Assembly (NCBI GenBank): GCA_947044365.1
Contig: OX345644.1
Location: 1,179,501-1,243,500, forward strand
DNA: 64,000 nucleotides
Reading direction: 5' to 3'
From: Petrosia ficiformis
Lineage: Eukaryota; Porifera; Demospongiae; Haplosclerida; Petrosiidae
How positions within the stretch are numbered: position 1 is the stretch's first letter; each line of letters begins with the position of its first letter. The notes beneath the pieces were generated by a model that saw only the letters and a program-made list of their open reading frames with translations, was not told the origin of the DNA and did not search any database. Below are positions 1 through 14,620 of the stretch, piece by piece. Both the position numbers and the translations under genes were made by a program.

Positions 1-376
1 TCTCGTTATCCTGTGTAGAACACTGACCAATGGCTGTAATATCATTTGAAGGTTTTTTTATAGAGAACTAATTGTCAGTCTCAGTATATCCTACCCTTGA
101 TATGCAAAATAGGTTTGTGTAAAATCACTTGTGAAGAAAATACACATTTTTATACAGTGTAGATACAATGAATCATGAAGTGAAATTATTAGTACTGTCT
201 GCAGTCAATTGTCCATGTCCCTTTAAAACAATCCCATCCTTGCCTATACTAGTCAGCCGGGCTATGCTCTGATTGGATAGTTGATATTGCTTTGTTTATT
301 CCAATAAACCCCGCCCAGTCATGTTATAATTATAGTACATGTACATGTAGTTATTTTCTTCACCTAAATATATCAG
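1..376. other. Intron or upstream sequence of the calcium-channel gene
   Basis: No coding segment could be recognised. A pyrimidine-rich tract and an AG at the right end form the acceptor of the exon that starts at 377. The exons for the channel's cytoplasmic N-terminus must lie to the left of the window. Confidence 0.5.
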
Positions 377-2124
377 ATTATTTAATATCATCATCAGTAC
401 ACTTATCTTCATACATTCTGTTGTACTAGCTCTATATCAACCTTATATAGCTGATGACTTCATAGAAGGAAATCTTAACTTGGTATGTGGATTGTAACTT
501 AATAATATCTACTTCATAATGTATTACCTTGTCAAGTTGTCATTTGAAACAAGAAGTAGAAACTGGAATACTAAAAACATTTAATAATAAAATGAAAGAA
601 CATGTAAGGATGTCAAACCAAAGCATACATACAAGATTGGGATGGTACCCACTACCTACCTACATGTTCTTTCGTTTTATTATTTAGTAATATACAACAA
701 GTACATCCTAGTGTTGTTTTAGTTAACTATAACTGAAATCCCTTTTAGTAAGGCATTGCTTTAGTTAACTAAACCCCTTTTAGTAAGCCTATTATTATAA
801 CTGAACTAAAATTTTGAGAAAACCAGCATACTATAACTATAACTGAAAATAGTCATTATTGTCATACTAAAGTATGTGTGGGAGTGATGATACATTACTA
901 TTTGTCATAGCAGTTGTCATACATGTAGTTACGAATACATGTATAAATTCATTAATGAAATTAAATATTCTATTTATAGGTTTATGTGACGATTGTATTT
1001 GAATTTGTTTACATCATTGAGGCACTTTTGAGAATATTTGCAGCTGGTTTTATACTGCATCGTACATCATATATGAGGGATTTGACTAATATTCTGGATA
1101 TATTTGTGATAATAGTTGGGTAAGATAGGAGAGATAAGTGTAAAATATGTGAAAAGGGGAGGAGTTAGGAAAGAGAATCAAGGGAGAGTAGTCTCGTCCT
1201 CAGACTGCCATGCCCTATGGGTAAAAGACGGTCTGGAACAGTCATTTCAAATTCTTGGTCCAAGCATTAAGCAACTTTTGGACTCAAAAAGGACATTCAT
1301 TGTATCGAACATCCTTCTTGAGTAGCAAAGACGTTTGACACTTGGACCAAGAATTTGAAGCAACTGTTCCAGACCATCTTTCGCCTGTAGGGAATGGCAG
1401 TCTGAGGATGAGACTAGTGTTCAGAGAGAAGATCGGGAGAGTGATCAGATGAATGGAGTAGATATAATCAGGAATCAGGGAGGGATTATGATATCTTGGA
1501 AGTCAATGAATGGAGTGATCAAAGGGAAGGGATTGATGGAGAGATTAAGAGAGGAAGTGATTGATGGAGAGATTAAGAGAGGAAGGGATTGATGGAAAGA
1601 TTAAGAGAGGAAGTGATGAAGAGCGAGAGGAAGGAATTAAAATGCCTCATTTTTCACAGTTTCGTGTATATTATTGGACAAAGGAATATTGTTTATGAGA
1701 CACTCTCAGCACTAATGTCTCTAAGACTTTTAAGAATATTAATTCAATTCAAAAGTAAGTATTATATATACAATATAGTACATGTAACAGTGTAGGTGTA
1801 CATGTATTATACATTATATAGTACATGTAACAGCATAAGTGTACATGTATTATGTACATGTATTATGTACAATAACATTATATTCATCAGCTGATATTGG
1901 AATGATAAAGTCAGCCATGATTACTGAATGCTGGACACAACAAAGCAATCATAGGGATACTTTTTTCTTCATATATCTTGTCTCTTTGCACTATCTACAT
2001 GTGTATCTACCTGTCTTTCTATCTATCTATACATACATGTGTACATGTAATTCTATCTAGTTATAATATTTATCTATCTACCTAACTACTATCTATCTAT
2101 CTTTCTGTCTATCTAACTGTCTAT

Positions 2125-2188
<64 letters not shown>

Positions 2189-2217
2189 ATATCTATATAT
2201 CTATCTTTTTATCTATC

Positions 2218-2259
<42 letters not shown>

Positions 2260-3865
2260 ACTAGTACCTATTCATCTATTTTTATATACCTATTATACTA
2301 GGTGTCCGGTTTATTCTTCGAGCCCTAGCCAGTTCTCTTCTTCCTCTTCTCCATCTTGGTTGGCTTACTCTTTGTGTCATGATATTCTTTGCTCTGTTTG
2401 GTATTGAATGGCACAGTGGTAATCTCCATCATGGTTGCTATGTCAACTATACTGATAATCTAGGTACAGGTGTTGTAATGTAGTATTCTAAATATAGTAA
2501 CAATAAATATTCCAATTATAGTAACAGTAAGTATTCTAAATATAGTAACAATTAATATTCTAATTATAGTAACAATCAGTATTCTAAATATAGTAACAAT
2601 CTAAATATAGCGATCACTAGTATTCTAAATATAGTAACAATTAGTATTCTAAATAATTATAGTGACAATAATATCCTAATTATAGTAACAATTTGAATAC
2701 TAAATGCTACTATAATTATTTAGAATACTTAATGTTACTATATTTAGAATACTCATTGTTACTATACTTAGAATACTCATTGTTACTATATTTAGAATAC
2801 TCATTGTTACTGTATTTAGAATACTCATTGTTACTATATTTAGAATACTCATTGTTACTGTATTTAGAATACTCATTGTTACTATATTTAGAATACTCAT
2901 TGTTACTATATTTAAAATACTCATTGTTACTGTATTTAGAATACTCATTGTTACTATATTTAGAATACTCATTGTTACTATATTTAGAATAAGTTGTTGA
3001 ATATATGTTGTTACTGTAATTATAGTAACAATGAGTATTCTAAATATAGTAACAATGAGTATTCTAAATATAGTAACAGGCAATATACTGAAATAGTGAC
3101 AACATGAATTCTTAACCCAATATAAGTATTACACAGAGAAGAAACTCTCGTTTAATGTACATCAGCTGGTGTATTAGTACAGCTGGTATGACACAGCTCA
3201 ATCATATCTTTTAGGTTCTGTACAACAATATTTGGTAAGCAAGTTCCCATGTAGTGAGTCTAATATAGTGGGGAGTCATCAATGTGATCAGGTAGAAAAT
3301 AAAAGTTACTGTGATTATTGGCCTGCTGGACCAAACAGTGGACTGGTGGGATTTGATAACTTTGGCTCTGCGCTCTTAACTGTGTTTCAATGTATGACAC
3401 TTGAGGGATGGACAACTGTACTTTATTTGGTAAGAATATGTATGTCATTATCTCCTTTATAATTTCGCTTTCCCTGCCTTCCTTCACTCCCTCCCTCCCT
3501 CCCCTCCCTCCCTCCCTCCCTTCCTTCCCTCCCTTCCTTCCCTCCCCTCCCTCCCTTCCTTCCTTACCACCCTCCCTCCCTAACTCCCTCCCACCCTCCT
3601 TCCCTTCCCTCTCTTCCTTCCCTTCCCTCCCTCCCCTCCCTCCCTTCCTTCCCAACTTCCTGTCTTTTTCTCTGTCTTTCTTTCTCCATATTCACTCTTA
3701 TTATCTGTCACCTCTTGTACTCTCCTTTCCTCACTTCCTCCTCACCCACTCTCTCCTGTAGTATGATTCAGCTTACGGCCCAGCTATTGTGTGGATATAT
3801 TTTCTATTCCTCATTGTGTTTGGTTCAGTGATCATTCTCAATCTATTTCTGGGTGTACTAACCAG
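377..3865 (+). CDS. Calcium channel domain I (IS1-IS6)
   Basis: Exon 377-482 encodes IS1, recognised from the segment ending [12 protein letters not shown], which lines up with LAVYIPF in vertebrate Cav1. Exon 980-1119 holds IS2 and part of IS3. Exon 1660-1754 holds the S4 start, with [10 protein letters not shown] carrying the gating charges; the next exon (2302-2463) continues with a further Arg and IS5. Exon 3215-3429 is the turret and pore loop, ending in the filter [10 protein letters not shown]. Its extracellular loop has several cysteines. Exon 3762-3865 is IS6 (NLFLGVLT). Only part of the domain is missing: nothing before IS1 is seen. Confidence 0.93.
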
Positions 3866-5274
3866 GTAAACAAGTTTAACATGTTATGTACACGTACATA
3901 TACATGTACATGTACATGTACATGTATATGTATACATACATATACATGTATATGTATACATATACATGTATATATATGTATACATATACATGTATATATA
4001 TACATATACACATGTACATGTATATGTACATGTATATGTATAGTTTGTATACCCACATGTACCAAACTACTTAGTGCTTAATTAAGTACTCATTACTTGT
4101 ACTTAGTGTTCCTTCCCTCTTACAAGTATCAGTATTTAGTACATTACATATATATATATATATATATATATGTATAGTTTGTATACCCACATGTACCAAA
4201 CTGCTTAGTGCTTAATTAAGTACTCGTTACTTGTACTTAGTGTTCCTTCCCTCTTACGAGTATCAGTGTTTTGAAATAGCTTTTAAATACTTTTTAAGCA
4301 CTGCTACACTTAGCTTTGATCCAGCCTCATCAGGTCTAGTTGACTAATCTTCTACCATAACTGGATCATTAACAGACTAATGATTTACAAAATGATGTTC
4401 ATTACATGTAGCAGACATTTATAACATTTTATTATATTATTTAGTTTATTTATTGGAGTTAGTGACAGACAGGAGGAACATGGTAACACTCAAGTCTTGA
4501 AAGAGAGAATGAAAATAGAAGAAGATCTGAAGGGATATCGAGAATGGCTTAAGAAAGCTTGTGAGTTTAGGTTGACACTTCTGACCTTTGACCTCTGAGC
4601 TCTGACTTTTTATTCTTTTAGATGAAGATGAAGATGAAGATGAAGATGAAAATAAAACACATTATCGTTCATATCGTAAGATATTTGTATGTATGTATGT
4701 ATATACACTGTATGTATGTATGTATGTATGTATGTATACATGTATGTATGTATGTATGTATGTATGTATGTATGTATATACAATGTATGTATGTTTGTAT
4801 GTATGTATGTATGTATATATGTATGTATGTATCATATGTATTTATGTAAGAACGTATGCATGTATGTATGTACATGTATGTATGTATATATGTATGTACA
4901 TGTATGTACATGTATATATGTATGTATATACGTGTGTATGTACACTGTATGTATGTATGTATGTATGTATGTATACATGTATGTATGTATGTATGTATGT
5001 ATGTATGTATGTATGTATGTATGTATGTCTGTATGTATGTATGTATGTATATATGTATGTATGTATCATATGTATTTATGTAAGAACGTATGCATGTATG
5101 TATGTACATGTATGTATGTATATATGTATGTACATGTATGTACATGTATATATGTATGTATATACGTATGTATGTACACTGTATGTTTGTATGTATGTAT
5201 GTATGTATACATGTATGTATGTATGTATGTATGTATGTATGTATATTTTGTATGTGTGTATATATGTATGTATG

Positions 5275-5308
<34 letters not shown>

Positions 5309-7282
5309 TGTATGTATGTATGTATGTACATGTATTTTACTGGTATACATTGTAGGTCGATCATCTGTTGATTCAAAGATGTCATATGCTACATCAGATA
5401 TTGAAGATGAGGAGGAAGAGAATGTTATAGAGAAACTCAATTTTGATGAAAATACCAGTACATCTATGTGGTATGTCTCATAAAAACATTTGTATGTATA
5501 TTGTACATGCATCTATGCATGTATGTATGTATGTATGATTTATGTAAGTATTTATCTTCTTCTCATTTACCTTCTCTGTCCATTACAAGGATAAAGTTTC
5601 ATATTCATTTTCTGAAATATCGGTATTTTGTCAGCTATTTTGTGAAAACTCACTTCTTCTTTTGGTTCATGATAACAATTATTGCACTGAACCTGTTGCT
5701 ACTGGCAACCGATCATTACCCTGCTCCTGATAAACTAGAGATGGCACAAAGTATGTTAAATAACAAACTAATATCACTGTTACCTCAACCTCAATATGTA
5801 CATGTACCCCTACTTCCATTTATTAATTACATGTACATGTACATCACCTCATTCCTCCTTCTATTTAATAGTATTTATTATGTACATGTACATGTACCCC
5901 TACTTCCATTTATTAATTACATGTACATGTACATCACCTCATTCCTCCTTCTATTTAATAGTATTTATTATGTACATGTACATGTACCCCTCCTTCCATT
6001 TATTAATTACATGTACATGTACATCACCTCATTCCTCCTTCTATTTAATAGTATTTATTATGTACATGTACATGTACCCCTCCTTCCATTTATTAAGTGC
6101 ATGTACATGTACCCCTCCTTCCATTTATTAAGTGCATGTACATAACCTCATTCCTTCTGTTTATTATGTACATGTACATGTACCCCTCCTTCCATTTATT
6201 AAGTGCATGTACATAACCTCATTCCTTCTGTTTATTATGTAAATGTACATGTACCCCTCCTTCCATTTATTATGGCCCGTAGGGCCATCCCTATGATTGC
6301 TTTCCCACGGGTTCGAACTATATATATATATATAATTATATATATGTTTGTGTCACTTGCGCGAGTATGCGTTGTATACGTAGTTAAGGAAGTTGCGTCA
6401 TTCCCGGGGGCTCGGTCAATTAATGGGTGTGGCGCGTAAAAGAATGCGCGCTCGAGCTCTAGAAACCAGCAGAAAGAAAGCCAAGTAGCTTACGTAGAAA
6501 CTGGAACTAATAGCTAGCTATTCTGCCTGAAATATATTCCTAAAGTTCTCCAATGTCCTTTGAAAGGTCAGGAAAGTAGATAATCAAAATAATAACTATA
6601 ATAAGCTGTTGTCTTTCATGCTTGATAAAGTCAGCCATGATTACTGAATGCTGGACACCACAAAGCAGTCATAGGTATACTTTTATCTACACCCACATTT
6701 GTAAAACAATCATTTCATAGTAAAATTCTCCTTGGTAGCCACCTTTCTCTCTCTAAAACAGTTAATAAACCACTGTTTTGCTCATGCTGTACAGGAAATA
6801 TATAGCACTCGGGGTGGGGGCTCGAATCAAGGCCTTGATTATAGTTATTATTTTGATTATCTACTTTCCTGACCTTTCAAAGGACCTTGGAGAACTTTAG
6901 GAATATATTTCAGGCAGAATAGCTAGCTATTAGTTCCAGTTTCTACGTATCCCATAGGGATGTTTTTTCTCAATATATCTTGTTAAGTACATGTTTATAA
7001 CCTCATTCCTCCTTCTATTTATTATGTACATGTACATGTACCCCTCCTTCCATTTATTAAGTACATGTACATGTAGATCACTTCATTCCTCTTTCATTTA
7101 TTATGTACATTTTAATGCCAATTGTAATATGTACTAATGTTTATTTCTCATTCCAGCGATCATTAATTATATATTCACTGCAATATATATTTTGGAGGTT
7201 TGTCTAAAATTATTTGGACTTGGAATAAAACGTTATTTTAAGTCTAATTTCAACAAACTTAGCTTTGCTGTAAGTATAAATA

Positions 7283-7345
<63 letters not shown>

Positions 7346-9058
7346 TTTTTATATTTCTTCTCTCTAGTTGACGTTACTGAATATTCTTGATATAGTTGCA
7401 TTTGTACACATCAGAGCTATCGGTATTCCTGTTAGTGAGATTGTAAATGCATGTAGAGGACTAAGATTAATATCTGCTTTTAAATACACAAGGTTTGTGT
7501 GTGTGTGTGTGTGTACAATGTACATGTATACATGTATGTGTACATGTGTGTAACTGTATATATCTACATGTACATTTACATGTACATGTACATATATTTA
7601 CATGCGTGTATACATGTATATCTACATTGTACATGTACATGTATATGTACATATGTGTACATGTGTGTGTGTATCTACATGTGCATGTACATGTGTATGT
7701 GTCTGCATGTGTGTCTGTCTGTGTGTGTGGGTGTGTCACCATGTGTGTATCTGTCTGTCTGTATGCATCTGTGTCCATGTGTGTCTGGGCATGTCTGTGT
7801 ATGTCTGTGTATTCAAGTCTTTCTTCTCCAGATATTGGACTGGTATGAAAGCCATAGTAAACACTTTTGCAGATATTTGGGCCACCATGTTGAGTCTTCT
7901 TGGACTCATGACTGTGTATTTAATACTGTTTTCTCTCATTGGTATGAGACTGTTTCAAACAAGGTGGGTGTGGCTGAATATTTGGTATACATGTATCATA
8001 AAGTACCTGTAGAATGTAGATATTGTGACTGAACTATAGTATATGTAACTTTATCCAAATTACGTGTACATGTACATGTACATGTAACTTTGTCCAAAAT
8101 ATGTGTACATATACATGTAACTAACTACTCAATAATACATGTATATGTACTACTCAATAATACATGTACATGTACATGTACATGTTTTTTATTCAGGTTA
8201 TCTCTTCCATCTCCGATGCATCCTAACTATAACTCATTTGTTGATGCTAGTCTACTTGCCTTTCAGGTATGACCTGTATCCATGTCACATGTCTATAAAA
8301 CCAATGTACATTTCAATTACATACATTTTTATCACATGATTTTCACATGTATAATTTGTATACCACCTGACAGTTAGCAACCACTAAGGACACATGTCTA
8401 TAAAACCAATGTACATTTCAATTACATACATTTTTATCACATGATTGTCACATGTATAATTTGTATATCACCTGACAGTTAGCAACCACTAAGGACACAT
8501 GTCTATAAAAACCAATGTACATTTCAATTACATACATTTTTATCACATGATTGTCACATGTATAATTTGTATATCACCTGACAGTTAGCAACCACTGAGG
8601 ACTGGCACACTGTTATGTATACAACTGCTGCTTCTTATAAATATGGAACAATAGAGATTGATCTACGATGGTTGGTTGCTATCTATTATGTTATTTCAAT
8701 CATCATTGGAGGCTGTATCCACATATACATACCTTTACATACATACGTACATACGTACATACATACATACATACATACTTACATGTACATACATACAGTA
8801 CATACATACATACATACATACATACATGTAAATAGATACATGTAAATAGATACATACATACATACATACATACATACATAAATAAATACATACATACATA
8901 CATACATACACACATACATATATACATACATACATACCTACATGTACATACATACGTACATGTACATGTACATACATAGTACATACATACATACATACAT
9001 ACTGTATGATACATACATACATACATAGATACATACATACATACATACATACATACAT

Positions 9059-9095
<37 letters not shown>

Positions 9096-12000
9096 TACAT
9101 ACAAACATACATACATTACTTACTGTACCTTGACTCGGTTTTCAGTTGTTCTTGCAAACATATTTCTTGCTATATCAGTTGACAAGCTATTAGAGGTAAA
9201 AGCAGTTGAAGAGGACATCACACTGAGATATGAACAAAGAGAAGAGAAACGAAAAGAAAGAGAGCAACAGCTACTAGCACTTAAAAACCCTACAGAACCT
9301 TCAGTTATTGAACGTACCTTGCATAGAATACTCTCCTTCTACTCTTCCTCCATTCGTCAAGAGGAACCGAAGAAAACTTCACTTAGGAAACCTAGACGGA
9401 AAAAGCAAAGAAAACAATTAATAAAAAGATCTGCTTCTTTAATAAACACCAGTGACATAACAGCAGCTATGAGACGTCTTAATTTTATACGTACAACATC
9501 AGATCCCGTAACTGGTTTAACCAGTTTAGATGAGGTGGAGGAGGTTGAAGAAATGGAGGAGGTGGAGGAGGAAGGGGAGACAAATGAGGTTAAATCAAAG
9601 ATTACTCCTGTTAAGGTTTCAATGAAAAACCCTTTAACTAAGTTTCATGAGTCTTTTGCAGAACCCAAAATGCTTCGAAGAAGTTCTTTTGTAGTCGATG
9701 ATAATGATGGTAATGAAGTGGGTGTGGTCAAACAAACTTCAAGCAGGCATTCATCAATAACATCACGTCCCTCGTTGTCACGTGTTTCTACGACTACCTC
9801 TTTCTCTGATTCATTTGATAGTGCTGTCACAACCCAGTCTATACCAGATAAACGCAGGGTGGGTGTGGTCAGTCAAACTTCAAGTAGACACTCATCAATA
9901 ACATCACGTCCCTCGTTATCACGTGTTTCTACGGCAACCTCTTTCTCTGGATCTGTTGATAGTAGCTGTTTTATACTTGAACCAACAATTAAACATGAGG
10001 TGGGTGTGGTCAGTCAAACCTCAAGTAGGCATTCATCAATAACATCACATCCCTCATTATCACGTGTTTCCATGACAACATCTTTCTCTGGATCAGGTGA
10101 TAGTAGCAGTTCTATACCAGAACATTCAAGTAAACCTGAGGTGGGTGTGGTCAGTCAAACCTCAAGTAGGCATTCATCAATAACATCACGTCCCTCGTTA
10201 TCACGTGTTACCATGCCAACCACTTTCTCTGAATCAGTTGATAGCACCCAGTCTGAACCTTCTAATAAACGCATGTTCTCAATAGACTATTATGATCTCA
10301 GTTTTGATAGAACACAGTCTTTACCTAACAAAACAACCACTCCACCCTTAACAACCAATGGTTCAGTCAATGATTCAGTCAATGGTACGGTGAGAGAAGA
10401 GACTATCTCCCCTTCAGGTTATGCTTCCATCCCCATGTCCATTCCAACACCAAATCCTCTGTCTGTGTCTGTGGGAGATGATGCATCAATTGCTCGTTTG
10501 GTTCGTAAAAGTTCCCTTGAAGAGATCTGTCCAATATCCATGCCGGGAGATGAGAGGGGAACGATAGAGGAAACTCACAAAGAGACAAGGGTTAGTAATG
10601 GGCATTAATAAGAATTTGAATGTACTTTATTTAATTTTGTTTTTCTAGGGCCGAAAAGTTTGGAAACAAGTTAAAAACAAAAGTACAAAACAACATATAC
10701 AAATATATATATATATATATATACATATGTACATACATACGTATATACATACATGCATACATACATATTCAGTACATACATTCATACCTACGTATACATG
10801 TATACATACATACATACATACATACATACATACATGCATACATGTACATACATACATACATACATACATACATACATACATACATACATACATACATACA
10901 TACATACATACATACATACATACATACAGTGAGTCTATTTAAGAACTGGGCAAAGAAGTATTTTGGTAGTATTGAATTAGATCCAAGAAATGAACTGAAG
11001 AAAATTCCCAATCATTCATCATTCTTCATATTTGCATCTGATAATAGGTAAGTATTTGATGTGATTTACCTTCTACTCTTCCACCTCATCCTCCTCCTCT
11101 TGCTCTCCTCCTCATCTTAATCCTCCCTTCCCTCTCCTCTTCCTCCTCCCCTCCCTCTCCTTCCTCCTCCTCTTCTCCTCCTCTTCCTCCTTCCTCCTCT
11201 TCCTCCTCCTCTCCTCCCCTCCCTCTCCTCCTCCTCTTCCTCTCCTCCTCCCCTCCTCCTCTCCTCTTCATTTCTTCTTCCTCTCTTCTTTCTCTGTCTA
11301 GATTTCGAGTATGGTGTTACAACATTGTCAAATCAAGATCATTTCAAACTATCACATTTACTGTAATATTTCTAAGTACTATCATATTAGCAGTGGAAAC
11401 ACCTTTACCAGTACCTTCTAATGGCTCTCTACTTTGTACACTTCAGGAAACTATCATTTATTTTGATTTGTTTTTCCTCACCTGGTTCCTTCTTGAGATG
11501 GCATTGAAGGTTGTGATATTTTGATCCATCTACATGTGTATCTGTCCATCATTCGTTCAATCATCCATCCATCCATTCATCTAATCATCCATCCATCCAT
11601 TAATCCATCCGTTCATCCATCCATTCATCTAATCATCCATCCATCCATCCATCCATCCGTTCATTCAATCAATCATCCATCTATCCATCCATTCATCTAT
11701 CCATCCATCCATCCATCCAATCATCCATTCATCCATCCATTCAACACACACACACACATATACAGGTGATGTCATTAGGTTTCATTCTTCATCGTGGATC
11801 ATATCTTCGTGGCTTATTCAATATTATTGATTTCTTTATAATCATCTCCACATTTATTCCTCTTGTGGTATACTTTGCATATGTCATCAAGTAAGAACAT
11901 ACATGTACATGTAGATTGTATTTAAAAATAGAATCATCGGCTCATTATAAATTTATGAAAATTGATTTAATATTGCTATGCTTCCTCATACAATAGGGGG

Positions 12001-12965
12001 AGAGATTTATGACCAGAACGGATGGATGGATGGATGAATGGATGGATGGGTGGATTAATGGATGAATGGATGGATGGATGGATGGATGGATGGATGGATG
12101 GATGGATGGATGAATGGATGGATGGATGGATGGATGGATGGATGGATGGATGGATGGATGGATGGATGGATGGATAGTTGGATGATGGATGGACGGACAA
12201 ACGAATGGACAGACAGACGGACAGATGGATGGACGAAAGAATGAACGGATGGATGGATAGACGGACGAACGAATGGACGAATGGATGGATAGATGGATGA
12301 ATTAATGGATGGATATGCAACAACATTTTAGCTACAAGCCTCCTGGGGAAACCAGAAACGACATCAGAGGACTACATTTAATTAATAAAATTATTACCTG
12401 CTTTTGGTTTGCAAATACATGTATTATCACATCATCAAAATGTTCTCTTCCTGTAATTAAATACTAGGTAATCACACAAAAGTTATAATATGCAGTTGAG
12501 AAATACTATAATACTAATCTTGAGCCATGTGCTCTCAAAACAAGGATTAGAAGTGTTATCTCTTAAACAAAATGAGACTATTTTTGCTATCATAGACAGT
12601 ATCAATGAGTAGTTGTAACAATAATTACAAGTGACTTTTTTTAATATTACGTAACAAATTAATTCCCTGTTTTCTTTCCCAATCTTTGTTTCTTCTCTTG
12701 TCTATCTCTCCTGCTCCTCTGATCCTCCTCTTCAGTAGGGGGGTGGAGCCATGTTACTCGTACAGTCAACAAATACCAGGTGTTTATGATGTGTTCAGAA
12801 TCCTCAGAGTAACTCGTCCAATAAGAGCTATCAGGATAGATGGGTTATATGTATGTCCACATCTGTCTATCTATCTATCTATCTATTTATCTATCTATAT
12901 ATCTATCTATCTATCTACATGTATCTATCTATGTATATAAATATCTATCTATATATATATATATA

Positions 12966-13004
<39 letters not shown>

Positions 13005-14584
13005 GGCATTAGAATTGAAATGTTTAGATTGTAATGATTCTGGAATGTTCCTCGTTTACTGTGAATTAGGGTGGAATTATGACTTAGTAACTGCTGCTAT
13101 CAAATGAATGAGAATTAAGATGCATGTTCCTTACAATTCCAAAGCAATTCCATTTTTGAAAAAGAACGTACATGTATTGTATGGGATAAAGATTTAACAG
13201 TGCTGACTGCTTATAAGCATCAATCAATGCTCCTAGTTCCAAGGTAAACCCTGATACATGTACATGTACATGTATAGGGATACACACAGTACCTGTAAAG
13301 CATCAATCAATGCTCCTAGTTCCAAGGTAAACCCTGATACATGTACATGTACATGTATAGGGATACACACAGTACCTGTAAAGCATCAATCAATGCTCCT
13401 AGTTCCAAGTTAAACCCTGATACATGTACATGTATAGGGATACACACAGTACCTGTAAAGCATCAATCAATGCTCTTAGTTCCAAGGTAAACCCTGATAC
13501 ATAGACATGTATAGGGATACACACAGTACCTGTAATGCATCAATCAATGCTCCTAGTTCCAAGGTAAGAGGTTGTGTTAATTTCTGTTTTTTCTTCTTTT
13601 TCTTTGATTTTGAATCATCCATTTTCTCTTCATCCTCTTCCTCTACTTTACCAGTGTCAGTTTCATCCTTCCTGCTTGTTTCAATCTATATAATATTATA
13701 ATTAAGATAGGATACAGTACGTACATGTATTGTATGGGATAAAGATTTAACAGTGCTGAGTGCTTATGTCTAAACAGTTAATGTTATTACTTATTAGGGA
13801 TGTGCGATACAACTAAATAATAGTATTGCGTATCGCTGCCAAAAATATCACGATACGATACAGTATCACGATATTTGAAATAATATTGAAACACTTATAA
13901 AAAGTAAATAAATGTCCTATTTGGATGTATTTGTCAAGAAATGGTAAAAGAAATCAATGAAAGTTATGCACACTAGCTTTTTTATAATTACTTTTTAGGT
14001 ATCAAATTACACAAATTAGAAAAACCATGTTTACTAAACTGTCCATTCCAGTGTATCGATACACTTAAAAGCTAATATTGTATCACGATATTGAACGAAA
14101 ATATCGATATTTCGATATATCGATACGTATCGCACATCACTATTACTTATTAGGATTTATCACGGTCTTTGAATGTTGAATTCTGTTTGGCTTAAAATTC
14201 ATTGAGAAATAGTTAATTTCTTGCTATAATGTACAGTATATGTCAATAAAAAGTCACCATACAGTACAGTAATTACTCGGTAGTTTCATTTCCACACTAC
14301 AGTAGTTCAACAGTAGTTTTAACAGTAATTGCTGTACTTGTCAATTCAACACCACAGTAGTGAGACAGTAATTACTATACTATACTGACAGTAGAACTAA
14401 GGTAATTACTGTTACTGTATGGTGACATTTTATTGACATATAATGTATATAGAATTGTGTGGAATTGCATGGAATTATAATGGTTTCATAACACTATCTG
14501 TAGTAACGGGAATGGAATCCAAGCTGAATTGAATTATTCCACATCATTGCTTCAATTCCAATGCCCTGTATATATACATATATA

Positions 14585-14620
<36 letters not shown>

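Noticed and set aside
3260..3761. Gly/Glu/Arg-rich and Pro/Ser/Leu-rich open frames
   Set aside because: They cover the polypyrimidine tract beside a splice acceptor.
4669..5512. Long overlapping open frames on both strands rich in Met-Tyr-Val-Cys or His-Thr-Tyr-Ile
   Set aside because: They are translations of (ATGT)n, which is free of stops in several frames. The same applies to frames at 3838-4081, 7467-8032, 8703-9116, 10645-11051, 14812-15125, 24700-25973 and 57786-58216.
8276..8500. Mutually exclusive alternative pore exons in domain II
   Set aside because: The duplicated pieces stop after about nine codons and have no donor, so they are decoy acceptors, not complete alternative exons.
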